Assembly: GCA_037953745.1 (NCBI GenBank)
Contig: JBAKBP010007163.1
Coordinates: forward strand, 38,661 to 102,660
Source: Lithodes maja
Lineage: Eukaryota > Arthropoda > Malacostraca > Decapoda > Lithodidae
Reading direction: 5' to 3'
DNA length: 64,000 nt
Shown: piece by piece, positions 51,795 to 60,864 of the stretch
How the letters are laid out: each line of letters begins with the position of its first letter
Position numbering within the stretch: the stretch's first letter is position 1
Notes under the pieces: model-generated
The model's input: the letters and a program-made list of their open reading frames with translations, nothing else
Database searches by the model: none
What the model was told of the DNA's origin: nothing
Translations under genes and position numbers: made by a program

Positions 51795-53035
51795 TAGTTT
51801 TCAGATTTTTTTTTTCTTTTTTCTATGTAAGGGAGACAAAAGGCAGAACTGCCTGTATCGAGTGCCTCCCCCAGAGTTGAAAGAGTAACAGGGCCAAAAT
51901 CAAGGGACGCTCGAGCCAAAATGCCTGGACACCAGAGTTTGAAGCAATTTAAATCATAGGAAGAGGGAAAGACTGATTCTGGGAGAGAGTTCCAGAGCTC
52001 AGCAGTTGAATAGAAGAAAGATTGAGAATAATGTTTCAATATTGGGTTGGAGAGTTGCACAGAGTGGGGATGGGATTGTGTTGCAAGACGGTTATTACGT
52101 AACCTACGTAGAGAGGAGAGCCATTGGCGGTGGTGAATGTTGAAATCTCCTAAGATGGAAGATTTCTGCGAAAGGAGAGATGGATAGAATGTGTTCCACT
52201 TTAGAAGTTAGATAATCGAAGAATTTTGGATAGTCAGTAGAATTAGGGGAGAGATAAACAGTGCAGAAATATTTAGTTTGAGAGTGACAGAATGCTTTAG
52301 CCAGAGAGTTGAGAATTCAGAAGAATCTAAGTTGGGAACACGAGAGAAAGCAAGATTGTTGCGTACATAGACACAATATCCACCTTTGGCTTGAAACTGA
52401 GGATAGAGAAAGTGGGAGGATAGAGAAAGTAGGAGGATACAGAGAAGGGTTTGCTGTCAGTAGACCCAGACAACTGTGTTTCGGTGAAAATGAGAAGATC
52501 AGGGTTGGGTGAGGAGAGGTGGTGTTCTACAGAGTGGAAGTTAGAGGAGAGGCCACGAATGTTACAGAAATTAATAGTAAGAGCAGAAAGTGGTGGTCCA
52601 GAGCATTTTGTGGAGTCGTTGTCAGGGAACAGTCACATGGGGGCATTTCTGGTCGCCCCCCTGGGGACTCTGAGGCTGGTCGTAATTTTTCATAATTTTT
52701 TGGCCTAGAGATAGTGTAGTATGCAAGGTGTTTGTAGTATAGTGTATTGATAGTAGGACAAAGTGTTTTGGAGGGCAGGCTGGGGTTGCCCTCAGTATTG
52801 ATGAGGCACAGAAAGGATCAGCTAGAGGCCAATAGATGAAACAGGAGTTCCAGCTGTCCTTATCAACCATTAACACTCCCCGGGAGTACCGCCCTGTTCG
52901 GCTGGTGTCTACAGCCTCCTCCGAGTCCTAACAATTTTGGAGGTGGAATTCCCGGTCCCAACCTCCAGGAGCTGACTGCGCCACAAAGTGACGGGCGGTG
53001 GGGTCGCTACATCCCTACGCCTACAATACTAATGA
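51795..53035 (-). pseudogene. LINE deletion derivative: endonuclease joined to the C-terminus
   Basis: Minus strand, 5' to 3': GC-rich 5' region (53035-52650), endonuclease N-terminal half (INFCNIRGLSSNFHSVEHHL, SSPNPDLLIFTETQLSGSTD, FSVSSYFLYP), then ILGDFNIHHRQWLSSL. At about 52100 it jumps to RNNRLATQSHPHSVQLSNPI and STAELWNSLPESVFPSSYDL, the C-terminal end. The whole reverse transcriptase is missing. Frameshifts are present. The C-terminal part matches 19720-20095. Confidence 0.78.
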
Positions 53036-53165
53036 CTAAAAATAATGGACTCGGCTTTAGTATGACACCCTGTCTCTATTATACCATGATCTCATAGGTC
53101 CCTTACATACAATTTATTGTAACCACTATCGGGAAGAGTGTAGTGTAGTAACTGAGAAAACCGCC

Positions 53166-53376
53166 TTAACCCAATCAGTACTGGTAATGTCCTTTTCATT
53201 ATATTCTGGCAAACATTAGACAATTTTATTAAGTTTAGGAAGCACGTCTACCAATATAAAAGGCTTCAGACTACCTTAATAAATTAGCTACCACATATCC
53301 TTCCTAATCTTCATAAAATCATCTAAACGTAGCTGAAATCAAATCAAAGAGACGTCCCCGGTACTGAAGGGGTTAA
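53166..53376. mobile_element. TTAA MITE (cagtactggtaatgtcc family)
   Basis: 211 bases, TTAA on both sides; left TTAACCCAATCAGTACTGGT, right (inverted) TTAACCCCTTCAGTACCGGG. Interior cattatattctggcaaacat. Sister of 38636-38849. Confidence 0.8.
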
Positions 53377-53420
53377 TTATTGAACAAGTGAACATACCAT
53401 TTGAATTTTTTACGTTACAT

Positions 53421-53470
53421 ACTGTACATACATACATACACACATACATACATACATACATACATAAATA
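53421..53470. repeat. (CATA)n microsatellite
   Basis: About ten catacata units followed by a short LINE tail motif (tactctggcacatacagta). Confidence 0.85.
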
Positions 53471-53728
53471 TACTCTGGCACATACAGTAGTGTACCAAGC
53501 TTCACGCCAAATTGGTGCTGAGAAATGGGCGCGAAAGTTGAAATGGCGAAAGTCGGAGCATTGAACATATTGGAAAAAAGGTAATTCGCTTCTGCCTTGT
53601 CCAAAAACTCCCTCTCAAAATACACTTTTTATTACAAAAATACCTACTGAAAACACCTACAATCACGACAATTAGTAACATATACAGTACAATACTGTAT
53701 ACAATTTTTTTTTTTTTTTTTTTTTTAC

Positions 53729-53837
53729 CTGGTACTAGATACTGGACACAGCCGCCTGGAAGTGTTGGACAGGAACTTGGTTGATGGCTGCCACAGGTCG
53801 TGCTACTCGGGTCAGGATCACCGGGGACTGGAGGCTT
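53729..53837 (-). CDS. WDTC1: WDTC1 exon 6 (residues 266-301)
   Basis: Acceptor GTTGTTGTTGTAG, donor CCAG|GTAAAA followed by a run of A on the minus strand. Encodes KPPVPGDPDPSSTTCGSHQP, then SSCPTLPGGCVQYLVP. GGCVQYLVPGHLP matches human AAQYYVAGHLPVK. The rest is poorly conserved, but the phase (0 in, 1 out) fits both neighbours exactly. Confidence 0.9.
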
Positions 53838-53894
53838 CTACAACAACAACAAAAGGACAGAGATATAGGAGAAATTTGATGTAAAACTCTGTGG

Positions 53895-54055
53895 TCTGGT
53901 TAAGGGGAGATGGGTCGTTTTTCTGGACCCCCTTCTCCCTCATTAGTTTTGAGATTTTAAGATGTTTGCCCCATTAGTTTGGAACCGGTCTTCGGCCGTG
54001 ACATTTTTCGAACGAAAAATGTACAAATTAATCTAGTAGGGGATCTAATGGATGT
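53895..54055. repeat. Palindromic-repeat remnant
   Basis: ggggagatgggtcgtttttc and ttagttttgagattttaaga match the repeats at 51.74 and 59.1-59.37 kb. Non-coding. Confidence 0.5.
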
Positions 54056-54136
54056 TTTTTTGTTCTTTTTTGATGGAAGTATAGGGAAGAAACTAAAATA
54101 TATAAATAAATACACCCCAAAAAATAACCAGTCCCC

Positions 54137-55258
54137 TTAACCCGGGAACTGCGGGGAGACTCTTAAGAGTTCCCCCGGCGGACTGCGGGAAGACTCTTGA
54201 GAGTAAGTAAAACAAAAAATCAACCTTTGACATCGAAAAAAAAAAAAAAAAAATATTTTTATTTTTTTATTTTTTTATTTTTTTTTGGCCCCTGGGCCAT
54301 GCAAAATCTCAGTCCTCTACCTCCCCTCCTTCCCCACTTTCCTCCTCTCCTTCAGTTATCACCTATTTTCCCTATTATTCCCTTATTCTGAGGTATATTT
54401 TCGTGCTAACATTAGCGAGTTGCAAGCAGGGTGTTGTCATCACTGATGGCAAGCGAGTGCAAGAGAGAGAGAGAGAGTATCGATCGACTGTGTCTCAGTG
54501 GCCTTGGGGGAAATTGGCGGGAAAGCAGTTTGCCTCACCCATACATTATACAACTCGCGGGCTATATCTCCGATTTTGACCATCCAAACGCTGTTTTCAC
54601 TCGTTTTATTGTTGTTTCAGGTTAACCCTCCAGCCCCGGCTATGTATTATATATATATATTCCTCGAAATCCGGGTGTTTTGGCCGAAAAACGTCTAGGC
54701 TAGGCTACCGTATATTCGTTAATCAGACTGCTTCCCGCATTCCCGCGCATCCCCAAGCGTAGCTGTGTTATTTACCTGTAGAATGGCATTAAGTAGAGCT
54801 CTCTAAGTCAACTGGTTGAGCTGTGATGATGATTTCATTGGAGATAACTTTATGGCCAAAACAGCCACTTTACACCACTTTTCGATACTTAACAACAACA
54901 TACAGGCACACACAAACAAGCGACGCTCTCCTTCTTGTGGCCGGAGATGCGGAACGTCGGTCCAGCCGGCTGTTGTTTACATGCGTCGGACCGACGCCTC
55001 GCACACGAAGCTCACAGGCTTTCAACCACTGGTACAATGTTGTACCACCCGGGTTCCTGGGGGCAAAACATAATGGTACACACGTGTACCATCCGAGTTT
55101 GAAGGGTTAATACCTTTATAATCAACCCATAATAGGCGCATATGGATAATTATTAATGCTATTAATGGTACAATGAATATTTTAGTGACGGAAACACCTC
55201 AAATACGTCAGCACAGGGGGACGTTTCCAATTACCCCCATGCGCACTTGTTAGGTTAA
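54137..55258. mobile_element. TTAA-bounded unit, occupied copy
   Basis: The same unit as 27707-28364, inverted. It starts TTAACCCGGGAACTGCGG and ends TTAA at 55255-55258. It is interrupted at its internal TTAA by the piggyBac derivative 54622-55110. Removing that insert leaves 637 bases, against 658 in the other copy. A GA run (54463-54476) is also present in the sister copy. Confidence 0.78.
54622..55110. mobile_element. Deletion derivative of the piggyBac family
   Basis: TTAA at both borders. The right end (inverted) TTAACCCTTCAAACTCGG runs into the two GGTAC dyads in the same order as the left end of the 30992 element; the similarity extends over about 90 bases. The left end TTAACCCTCCAGCCCCGG matches the right end of the autonomous copy, and the agtagagctctctaagtcaa block is kept. 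489 bases, no transposase. It moves, if at all, with enzyme from a relative. Confidence 0.88.
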
Positions 55259-55273
55259 TGTACTTTTCCATTA

Positions 55274-56232
55274 CAGTGGAATCTCGTATCTAACAAATAA
55301 TAGGTGCCGAAAAAATTGCGTTAGATCCAGATTCGTTAGATATGAATACATAAACTAATGGGAAAAATGGTAATTGGTGCCAAAATTTAGACAGAGTCCC
55401 CATTTTTACCTATTTTTGCCCTTCCGAGTTCTATTTTGTGACATCAAATATATTAAAATCATGTAATATATTAATTATAAGAAGAATTAATAATAAACCA
55501 ACCTGTGAGTGAATAATGAAGTGTGTAGGTTAGACGATGTCGAAGATATCCGAGCAGGGAGGCTAGGCTAACTGGGATGCGCCGCGCACTTCCTCACCTC
55601 CACCACAGCCTGCCTCTCTTAACATTGCCACTAAAACACGTCTTTGCAACAGATAGGCTGGCTTTATTTTTAGTTTTCTGACTCTTAAAGTTACGCACTG
55701 TCCCCTCGGGAAACCCAGTTATTTTCACTATCTCGCAGTTCTTGAGGCCTTTTTCAATTAGTTCAATCACTTTCGCTTTATCCTCTGCCGTATATTTATT
55801 CATTTTTTTTCCAACACGCGTAACCCTCTTCACTGGTACTTTTGTCTTTCTTTCATGCATATTTCCATTCTCACCACTCCCCTCTCCAGTACCTGAGGAT
55901 TGGGTCGACATCACAAAAGGCGTAACATAACAAAAGCTTAAGGTTGGGGCGAGTAACACAACAAAAGATTGAGTTGGGTTGAGTAATGTAGGCCTAAGGC
56001 GCGGACTGGACTGACGACAGTGACGGGGAGGGAGGGAGGAGGGAGGGACGCCACTTAGCTCAGTACGGTAGGCCTATTTGGCGGGAAATTTGTAAATTCG
56101 ATACCGGGCACCCAGAATAATTGCCGTTAGATATGGATTTTGGTTCGTTAGATTGAGATCGGGTAGAGCTCCAATAGGGTCGTTAGATGCAAATTCGTTA
56201 GATCAAAATGCGTTAAATGCGAGATTCCACTG
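55274..56232 (-). mobile_element. pogo/Tigger-like element with a truncated transposase ORF
   Basis: 959 bases, TA on both sides; ends CAGTGGAATCTCGTATCTAA and (inverted) CAGTGGAATCTCGCATTTAA. It encodes only the DNA-binding start of a pogo-type transposase. The subterminal text repeats the phrase ttagatatgaatac / ttagatatggat (in opposite orientation). Confidence 0.83.
55594..55911 (-). CDS. Truncated pogo transposase: Psq-type helix-turn-helix only
   Basis: 105 residues from ATG 55911. A basic stretch (KTKVPVKRVTRVGKKMNKYT) is followed by AEDKAKVIELIEKGLKNCEI and VKITGFPEGTVRNFKSQKTK. The latter is a Psq/CENP-B-type helix-turn-helix that in full pogo/Tigger transposases binds the terminal repeat. 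The CENP-B second helix-turn-helix and the DDE domain are missing. If expressed, it could bind the inverted ends and act as a competitor; this is inference. More likely a deletion leftover. Confidence 0.72.
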   Translation of the reverse strand: MSTQSSGTGEGSGENGNMHERKTKVPVKRVTRVGKKMNKYTAEDKAKVIELIEKGLKNCEIVKITGFPEGTVRNFKSQKTKNKASLSVAKTCFSGNVKRGRLWWR

Positions 56233-56539
56233 TATATTGCAATGGATCAGACAGGGTTGTCTTTCAGCAGTTGGAGTGTAGTATAATAAAGTCCTGTCAT
56301 AACACTGGCCCACCATGTTATCACTATGGCTGATATTGGCATAGTGATAACCGTGCCACTCTACCCCTTAAAAATGGTAGCTAATAATACCCCTAATAGA
56401 AAACAATAACCTCTACTGTAAAATTTAGTATATTTTTTTGCATAGAATGGGAAGAATACATCCCATTTTCCACAGTTGCAGAATACTGTATACTGTTTAT
56501 GAACAATACAATTATTTTAATTGTGGTGTAATGTGTGCA

Positions 56540-56845
56540 CTTAATGTAGTTTCTTTATTCATGCAGAGTTTAGTAAAAATTTACCAGAACGTCCCAGACT
56601 TCCCAAATTGACTAATTCCTTGAACGTGACGACAGTGCATTGTTATGTGCGATCAGTTTAATTGGGAAACAAATTGACTTGCGCATGTAGTTGTGTACAC
56701 CCTATGTGGTGGATTGTGTTCTTTTATTTCAAAATTTTATCTTATTAAGCATTATTTCCACATAGCGATTTTGATCAGTTTTTTGCATTTATCTTGTATC
56801 GTCCCAGTTTTAGTTTGTTTATTTTGCAAGTTTTACATTATAAAA
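56540..56845 (+). mobile_element. Solo retroelement tail
   Basis: tagtttctttattcatgcag to gtttgtttattttgcaagtt corresponds to 44430-44745. Non-coding. Confidence 0.7.
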
Positions 56846-56879
56846 CAGGCGCTTTTGAGAAATAATATAATTAAATAAT

Positions 56880-57260
56880 TTCACTCCCAATGAAATTAAT
56901 AAAAGCATGTGATCCTACCGCGATTCAAACCAGACCAGATTATCATTATTAATACTACCACATGGATTCAGACGGTGGTAATGTGGTGGTGGAGCTGGAG
57001 GCTCCCACATAACTGCTGTCTTGCAACTTGGGGATTTCCACATCTGTTTCCATTTCCACGAGTGCCACCTTCGGGTGACCAAGGCACACACCTACATACA
57101 TACCCCAGGTACATGTCATACATGCACCTATCTAGGCCTTTTAGAATAAATGATTGATTATTGTGGATTTTGAGCAGATCCTCTACACCTCTAGTAACAT
57201 ATGTTCCTCACCTGGTTAACATCAGAGGAAGCCTCTTACCTTAGAATTTAATGTGAGGAA
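56880..57260. other. Intron 5 with a SINE head fragment
   Basis: 56880-56960 resembles the tRNA-derived SINE (gtgatcctaccgcgattcaa). 57045-57250 (cttcgggtgaccaaggcaca, ggattttgagcagatcctct) resembles 39640-39830 in inverted or direct copies, an unclassified repeat. Confidence 0.45.
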
Positions 57261-57309
57261 TAAATTTATAGAATCAGATGATCATTCTTCTTCATTACAT
57301 TGTTCTCAC

Positions 57310-57511
57310 CTGTGTACTATTCTTCTTGATCATTCTTCTGTCATATATCCTGATGAATGGATCGTTCACTCCCACAGCGATGATATCCGGCTGTGAGGGA
57401 TGGATGGTGATACATCGACACTCCACCGAGCTGCCCGCGTACCCTCGCAGGTCGATCAGGAAGTTGCCAGCTTGGGAACTGCACGAGTGGGCCGTCCGCA
57501 TGTCATACAAC
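57310..57511 (-). CDS. WDTC1: WDTC1 exon 5 (residues 198-265)
   Basis: Acceptor CACACAG, donor ACACAG|GTGAGA. Encodes LYDMRTAHSCSSQAGNFLID, LRGYAGSSVECRCITIHPSQ, PDIIAVGVNDPFIRIYDRRM, IKKNSTQ. Two WD40 blades; YDMR and YDRR are WDxR-like. It matches human YDLRENSKHSEVLIDL and GASGPFVRLYDIRMI. Confidence 0.95.
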
Positions 57512-57621
57512 CTGTGTGGGTGAAGGGTGGATGATTAGGGAGATATTTTAATAACGCTGGTGACTGAACAACTTAACTAGTGAACTATTTCAACCAGTGC
57601 AAACTCAACAAGTACAGGTTC

Positions 57622-57838
57622 TATAGGTAGCGCCAACGAACTTCGACAATTATCTTGACCCCTTAACATCTTATAACTCAAAATGAATGAAAGCAATCGG
57701 GCTGACATTTCTATCATTTGGGAAGAGTCCACCAGGAAATAGGTGTGGATATTTACAGCCAGTTTGGTCTAGGCCCTTTTGAATTACAGAGAAGTCAGGG
57801 ATCAAGATCATTGTCAAGTTCGTTGGCGCTACCTATAG
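57622..57838. mobile_element. MITE with ctataggtagcgccaacg ends, copy 2
   Basis: 217 bases; left CTATAGGTAGCGCCAACGAA; the right end is the exact inverse over the first 23 bases. The interior (atcatttgggaagagtccac) is shared with 23480-23695. It ends 37 bases from exon 4. Confidence 0.8.
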
Positions 57839-57874
57839 TATGATTATATTAGAGTAAGATATATTCAATCTCAC

Positions 57875-58062
57875 ATTATAGTGCCATCTTCAGAGGCAGA
57901 GTAGAAACTGTTGGGTAAGGTTGGTACGGTGGCTATCCTCTTGACCCGCTTCTCATGGCAGGTACAAACATGGGTCACCTCCTCTGTCTCCACGTCCCGC
58001 ACCTCGATCCTACCGTCTCCCGCGCCGGATATCACAAACCGGTCTCCACTCTCCGGCTGGAA
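57875..58062 (-). CDS. WDTC1: WDTC1 exon 4 (residues 136-197)
   Basis: Acceptor TTGTTCAG, donor ATAAT|GTGAGA. Encodes FQPESGDRFVISGAGDGRIE, VRDVETEEVTHVCTCHEKRV, KRIATVPTLPNSFYSASEDG, TI. It matches human GDHTNRVKRIATAPMWPNTF. Confidence 0.95.
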
Positions 58063-58135
58063 CTGAACAAAAAAGTACAGAAAATTAATTATATTATATT
58101 ACTTAATTTCATGATTTTGTTTCATACTTTTTTTG

Positions 58136-58415
58136 TGAAAAGAGCAGAGCGTGTGTTAGAGTAGGAAATAATGAGTTGATTGAATGGATTGAGGTAAATG
58201 TAGGTCTGCGACAGGGTTGTGTAATGTCACCGTGGCTGTTTAATGTATATATGGATGGTGTGCTGAGGGAGGTAAAAATGAGAACTATGGGTACACATAC
58301 ATATACAAGACAGAGCCAGAAGAGGGATAACACAACAGAAAATAATGAACACACAAAAAACAAAATACAAATTCACACACATCTAGGTCATCCAGAAGAA
58401 GACCCAGAAAACAAT
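58136..58415. mobile_element. Two LINE pieces in opposite orientation
   Basis: 58160-58288 encodes IEWIEVNVGLRQGCVMSPWL, FNVYMDGVLREVKMRTMG on the plus strand. 58300-58410 is the 3' UTR of the same family in minus orientation (agacagagccagaagaggg). The pieces abut with the UTR 3' end facing the RT piece. Rearranged remnant. Confidence 0.7.
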
Positions 58416-58719
58416 TGTGGTATGTGGCAGAGTATATGTATGCACAGTATGTATGTACAGTCGCGCTAATAAGTCATGTCTCAGCTGTCATTACGTTTGG
58501 CTTGGTCTGTACTGTATTAATGTCTGTCAGATGTTGAATAGGGTAGGTAAGTGTAGGAACCTATTTGTATATCTCACTCAAAAAGCAGAAATGATGTGTA
58601 TATATTGCTGGTACCAATTATTGATCAAAACATAATTGGTGCCGAGACATCACTTATTAGGCCGATTGTATGTATCAATAAAACAAAATTATAACAATGG
58701 TAGATTATTAGATACTCAC

Positions 58720-58831
58720 CTTAACCGAAAATATATTACCCCTATGACCAGTTGGCATGATCTTGATGCGTTTTTGTCTATATACATCCCAGAGAATCAC
58801 ATCGTAATCATCAGAGCCGGAGAGCAGTAAA
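58720..58831 (-). CDS. WDTC1: WDTC1 exon 3 (residues 98-135)
   Basis: Acceptor TTTTTCAG, donor GTTAAG|GTGAGT. Encodes LLLSGSDDYDVILWDVYRQK, RIKIMPTGHRGNIFSVK. It matches human LLASGSDDQHTIVWDPLHHK and TGHTANIFSVK. Confidence 0.95.
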
Positions 58832-58864
58832 CTGAAAAAGGAAAGATATAACAGTGGAGTAAAA

Positions 58865-59375
58865 TATATATCTATCTATTTACTCAGGTCCATTCATTTT
58901 TTTATTTTATTTTTTTTAAATCGGGGGGGTGGGGGGACTCAAGACAGAGCCCGAACAGGGACAACATAACACAAAAAACAAAACAATGAACATACAAAAA
59001 CAAAACACAAATTCCCCCCATCTAGGTTACCCAGGAGAGGACCCAGAGACCAGGGATCACCAAGGTCACTCTGAAAACCAAGTATCTGAAATACCGGGAA
59101 GTATGTACACTCTACAACTTGGGGGGAGATTTTTAGTTTGCTTCCTGGACCCCCATCAAGCTATAAAAAAATACCCCCAAGACCCCCTTCAATACAAATT
59201 TGAACATCTTTCGCTATCACTTGCCAGGAAAAAATCAACACCTAAATGGCACGAAAGGTCTTAAAATTGACAGAAATTGGGCAAAATTTCTTAAAATCGC
59301 CAAACTAACGAGGTGAATGTCTTACAATCTCAAAACTAAAGGGGCTAAACAGGAGGGAGAAGCAAAACAACTTAA
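58865..59375. repeat. LINE 3' UTR fragment and palindromic-repeat remnant
   Basis: 58870-59075: TCTA run, then ggtccattcattttt and the UTR text through cagagaccagggatcacc (minus LINE). 59120-59370: ggggggagatttttagtttg to ctaaaggggctaaacaggag, the same repeat as 53.9 and 30.84 kb. No gene. Confidence 0.6.
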
Positions 59376-59484
59376 AATTAATATTGTTCCCTAATTAATG
59401 ATTGATGTAATAATGAAACAACTTCAAATAAGGTGATTATAATAGTACAGTACAGTACCTGTACTATTACCGTAATAGTCTTAC

Positions 59485-59615
59485 CTGCCGTCTGAGTTAA
59501 ACTCGATACAATTTACACATCCCCGATGGCCCTCCAGTTCCTTGATGACTCCCAACCGAGATATCAGCGACTTGGTCATGTGGTTCTGCCATTTAAAACT
59601 ACGCCAGTTCAGTTG
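59485..59615 (-). CDS. WDTC1: WDTC1 exon 2 (residues 55-98)
   Basis: Acceptor CATTTCAG, donor GGCAG|GTAAGA. Encodes QLNWRSFKWQNHMTKSLISR, LGVIKELEGHRGCVNCIEFN, SDG. First WD40 blade; it matches human LGLEAELQGHSGCVNCLEWN. Confidence 0.95.
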
Positions 59616-59649
59616 CTGAAATGATATTTAGATTAATAGTAAGTTAGTA

Positions 59650-60135
59650 ACACAGATACACATTACACAGTATCAAAAGATTGCAAAAGTTCTTCACATT
59701 GTTCCCTGAGATGCAACATTAAGATATACCGGCACTGGTAAATCATTCACTGATAGAAATATTCTTAATTCCAGCAATTTTCACAGGGAGCGCTTGTTGC
59801 AATCTCAAGGGTTTATGACATAAAATGGACTAATTTCGAACAGGGAGGAACCAGCTTCAGGCTCATCCCTGGCAGAAATAGTACCGTATCAAGTAACAAA
59901 ATATGTTCACATACCGGTACTTAAGAATTACTGTACCTGTATTGCCAAAATCAACACAATAAGGAGAGTCATTTATTATCAAGACAGTTTACTACGGAAA
60001 TTTCCTCTATTACAGCATAATGTGTGGGGCATTTGAGGTACAAAGTATTAGGATAGATCACAGTACAATACAACATACCGGTACTGGTAACTACAGATGA
60101 CATACCAACTACCTTATAACTATCCATTAACTTAC
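59650..60135. other. WDTC1 intron 1
   Basis: No gene or clear repeat. The CCGGTA motif recurs (59730, 59911, 60079), which is a local compositional trait and not a known element. Confidence 0.4.
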
Positions 60136-60302
60136 CTCCAGTTCTCGGTTTCTCTGTAACTGTAGAAAGTGTTTCCTAATTGATGGCTTCCTGAAGAGGG
60201 TGGACTGTGGAGGGTTGTAGGGTGGTGGTGGTGGTGTGGCTTTGAAGTTATCCCCGGGCCTGATGGTAGGAGCGCCCCCTTCACTGCACCCCTCCATAAT
60301 GT
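60136..60302 (-). CDS. WDTC1: WDTC1 exon 1 with start codon (residues 1-54)
   Basis: The acceptor TGTTGCAG lies five bases before the ATG at 60297; donor CTGGAG|GTAAGT. Encodes MEGCSEGGAPTIRPGDNFKA, TPPPPPYNPPQSTLFRKPSI, RKHFLQLQRNRELE. This N-terminal extension is Pro-rich and differs from human, but the join to exon 2 keeps the frame. The start is chosen as the only ATG between the acceptor and the conserved region. A 5' UTR exon must exist at higher coordinates. Confidence 0.88.
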
Positions 60303-60303
60303 C

Positions 60304-60860
60304 TGCAACAGGAAATATATTAGTAAATCCATACCGGTACTGTACTGTATGATCATATGGTTTACATCAGTTAGCTAAGAAATCAGCCTGTCTGTCTGTC
60401 CATCTATCTATCTATTGAAAAGGCAGATCCATATTTTACACAGGTATGATTTGGTCACCTGATGGTCCCACTCTAATTATGAAATACTTAAGAGTGGTCA
60501 ATTGGTTAAGTTTTAGTTCTGTACTGTGCATCAGAGTGGTCAATTGGCTAAGTTTTAGTTCTGTACTGTACTGTGCATTGAAGATATTTTAATTATATTC
60601 TGGAATTTCTGGCAATCATAAGATGATAAGACGATATTAATGACAGTACGGGTACTACAGAGCCCACCCCAATGATTGTAGTGCAGGAAAGAAAGCATAC
60701 CGTACTGTAGGATTTAAGATTTTTGCGATATTACCTGGCCGGGCCTCGAACTCGAGTCAGTAGCGTAGAAGTTCAGCACCAAGCCAAGTAGACCACCAAG
60801 GAGTTTAGAAGTGATAGCTTCATGTGTGAACTAGATCCCATTCACTAACACCCGCTCCTA
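60304..60860. other. WDTC1 upstream intron (5' UTR side)
   Basis: 60480-60580 contains a 60-base direct repeat (agagtggtcaattgg, then aagttttagttctgtact, twice). At 60725-60815 a minus-strand tRNA-like SINE head (B box-like gagttcgaggcc) lies. The 5' UTR exon could not be located. Confidence 0.45.
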
Positions 60861-60864
60861 CTCG

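Larger units (their letters stand above)
35398..60302 (-). other. WDTC1: WDTC1 gene region (13 coding exons found)
   Basis: Thirteen exons on the minus strand splice with GT/AG sites into a continuous 707-codon frame from ATG 60297. Order: N-terminal extension; WD40 repeats at about residues 75-360 (GHRGCVNCIEF, SGSDDYDVILWD, FVISGAGDGRIEV, SASEDGTIMLYDMR, IIAVGVNDPFIRIYDRR, NLGGEHIYLFD); a linker; TPRs at about 430-540; then a split-off WD40 part at 590-674. Human WDTC1 (adipose homologue, DCAF9) is 677 residues with the same layout and is a substrate receptor of CUL4-DDB1 ubiquitin ligases that limits fat storage. The YDMR and YDRR motifs resemble the DDB1-binding WDxR boxes. Exon 1 begins at a splice acceptor, so a 5' UTR exon lies beyond 60304. 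The last coding exon, after Gln707, was not found. Confidence 0.93.

Noticed and set aside
54431..54698. Conserved ORF shared by 27.8 and 54.4 kb (SLMASECKRERESIDRLCL) as a transposon protein
   Set aside because: The frames differ between the copies after short indels, and the conserved part covers a GA microsatellite. Shared descent of a non-coding repeat explains it.
58136..58415. Twin-priming inversion of a LINE
   Set aside because: In twin-priming the inverted 5' piece should lie on the far side of the tail. Here the RT piece abuts the 3' end of the UTR, so this explanation does not fit.
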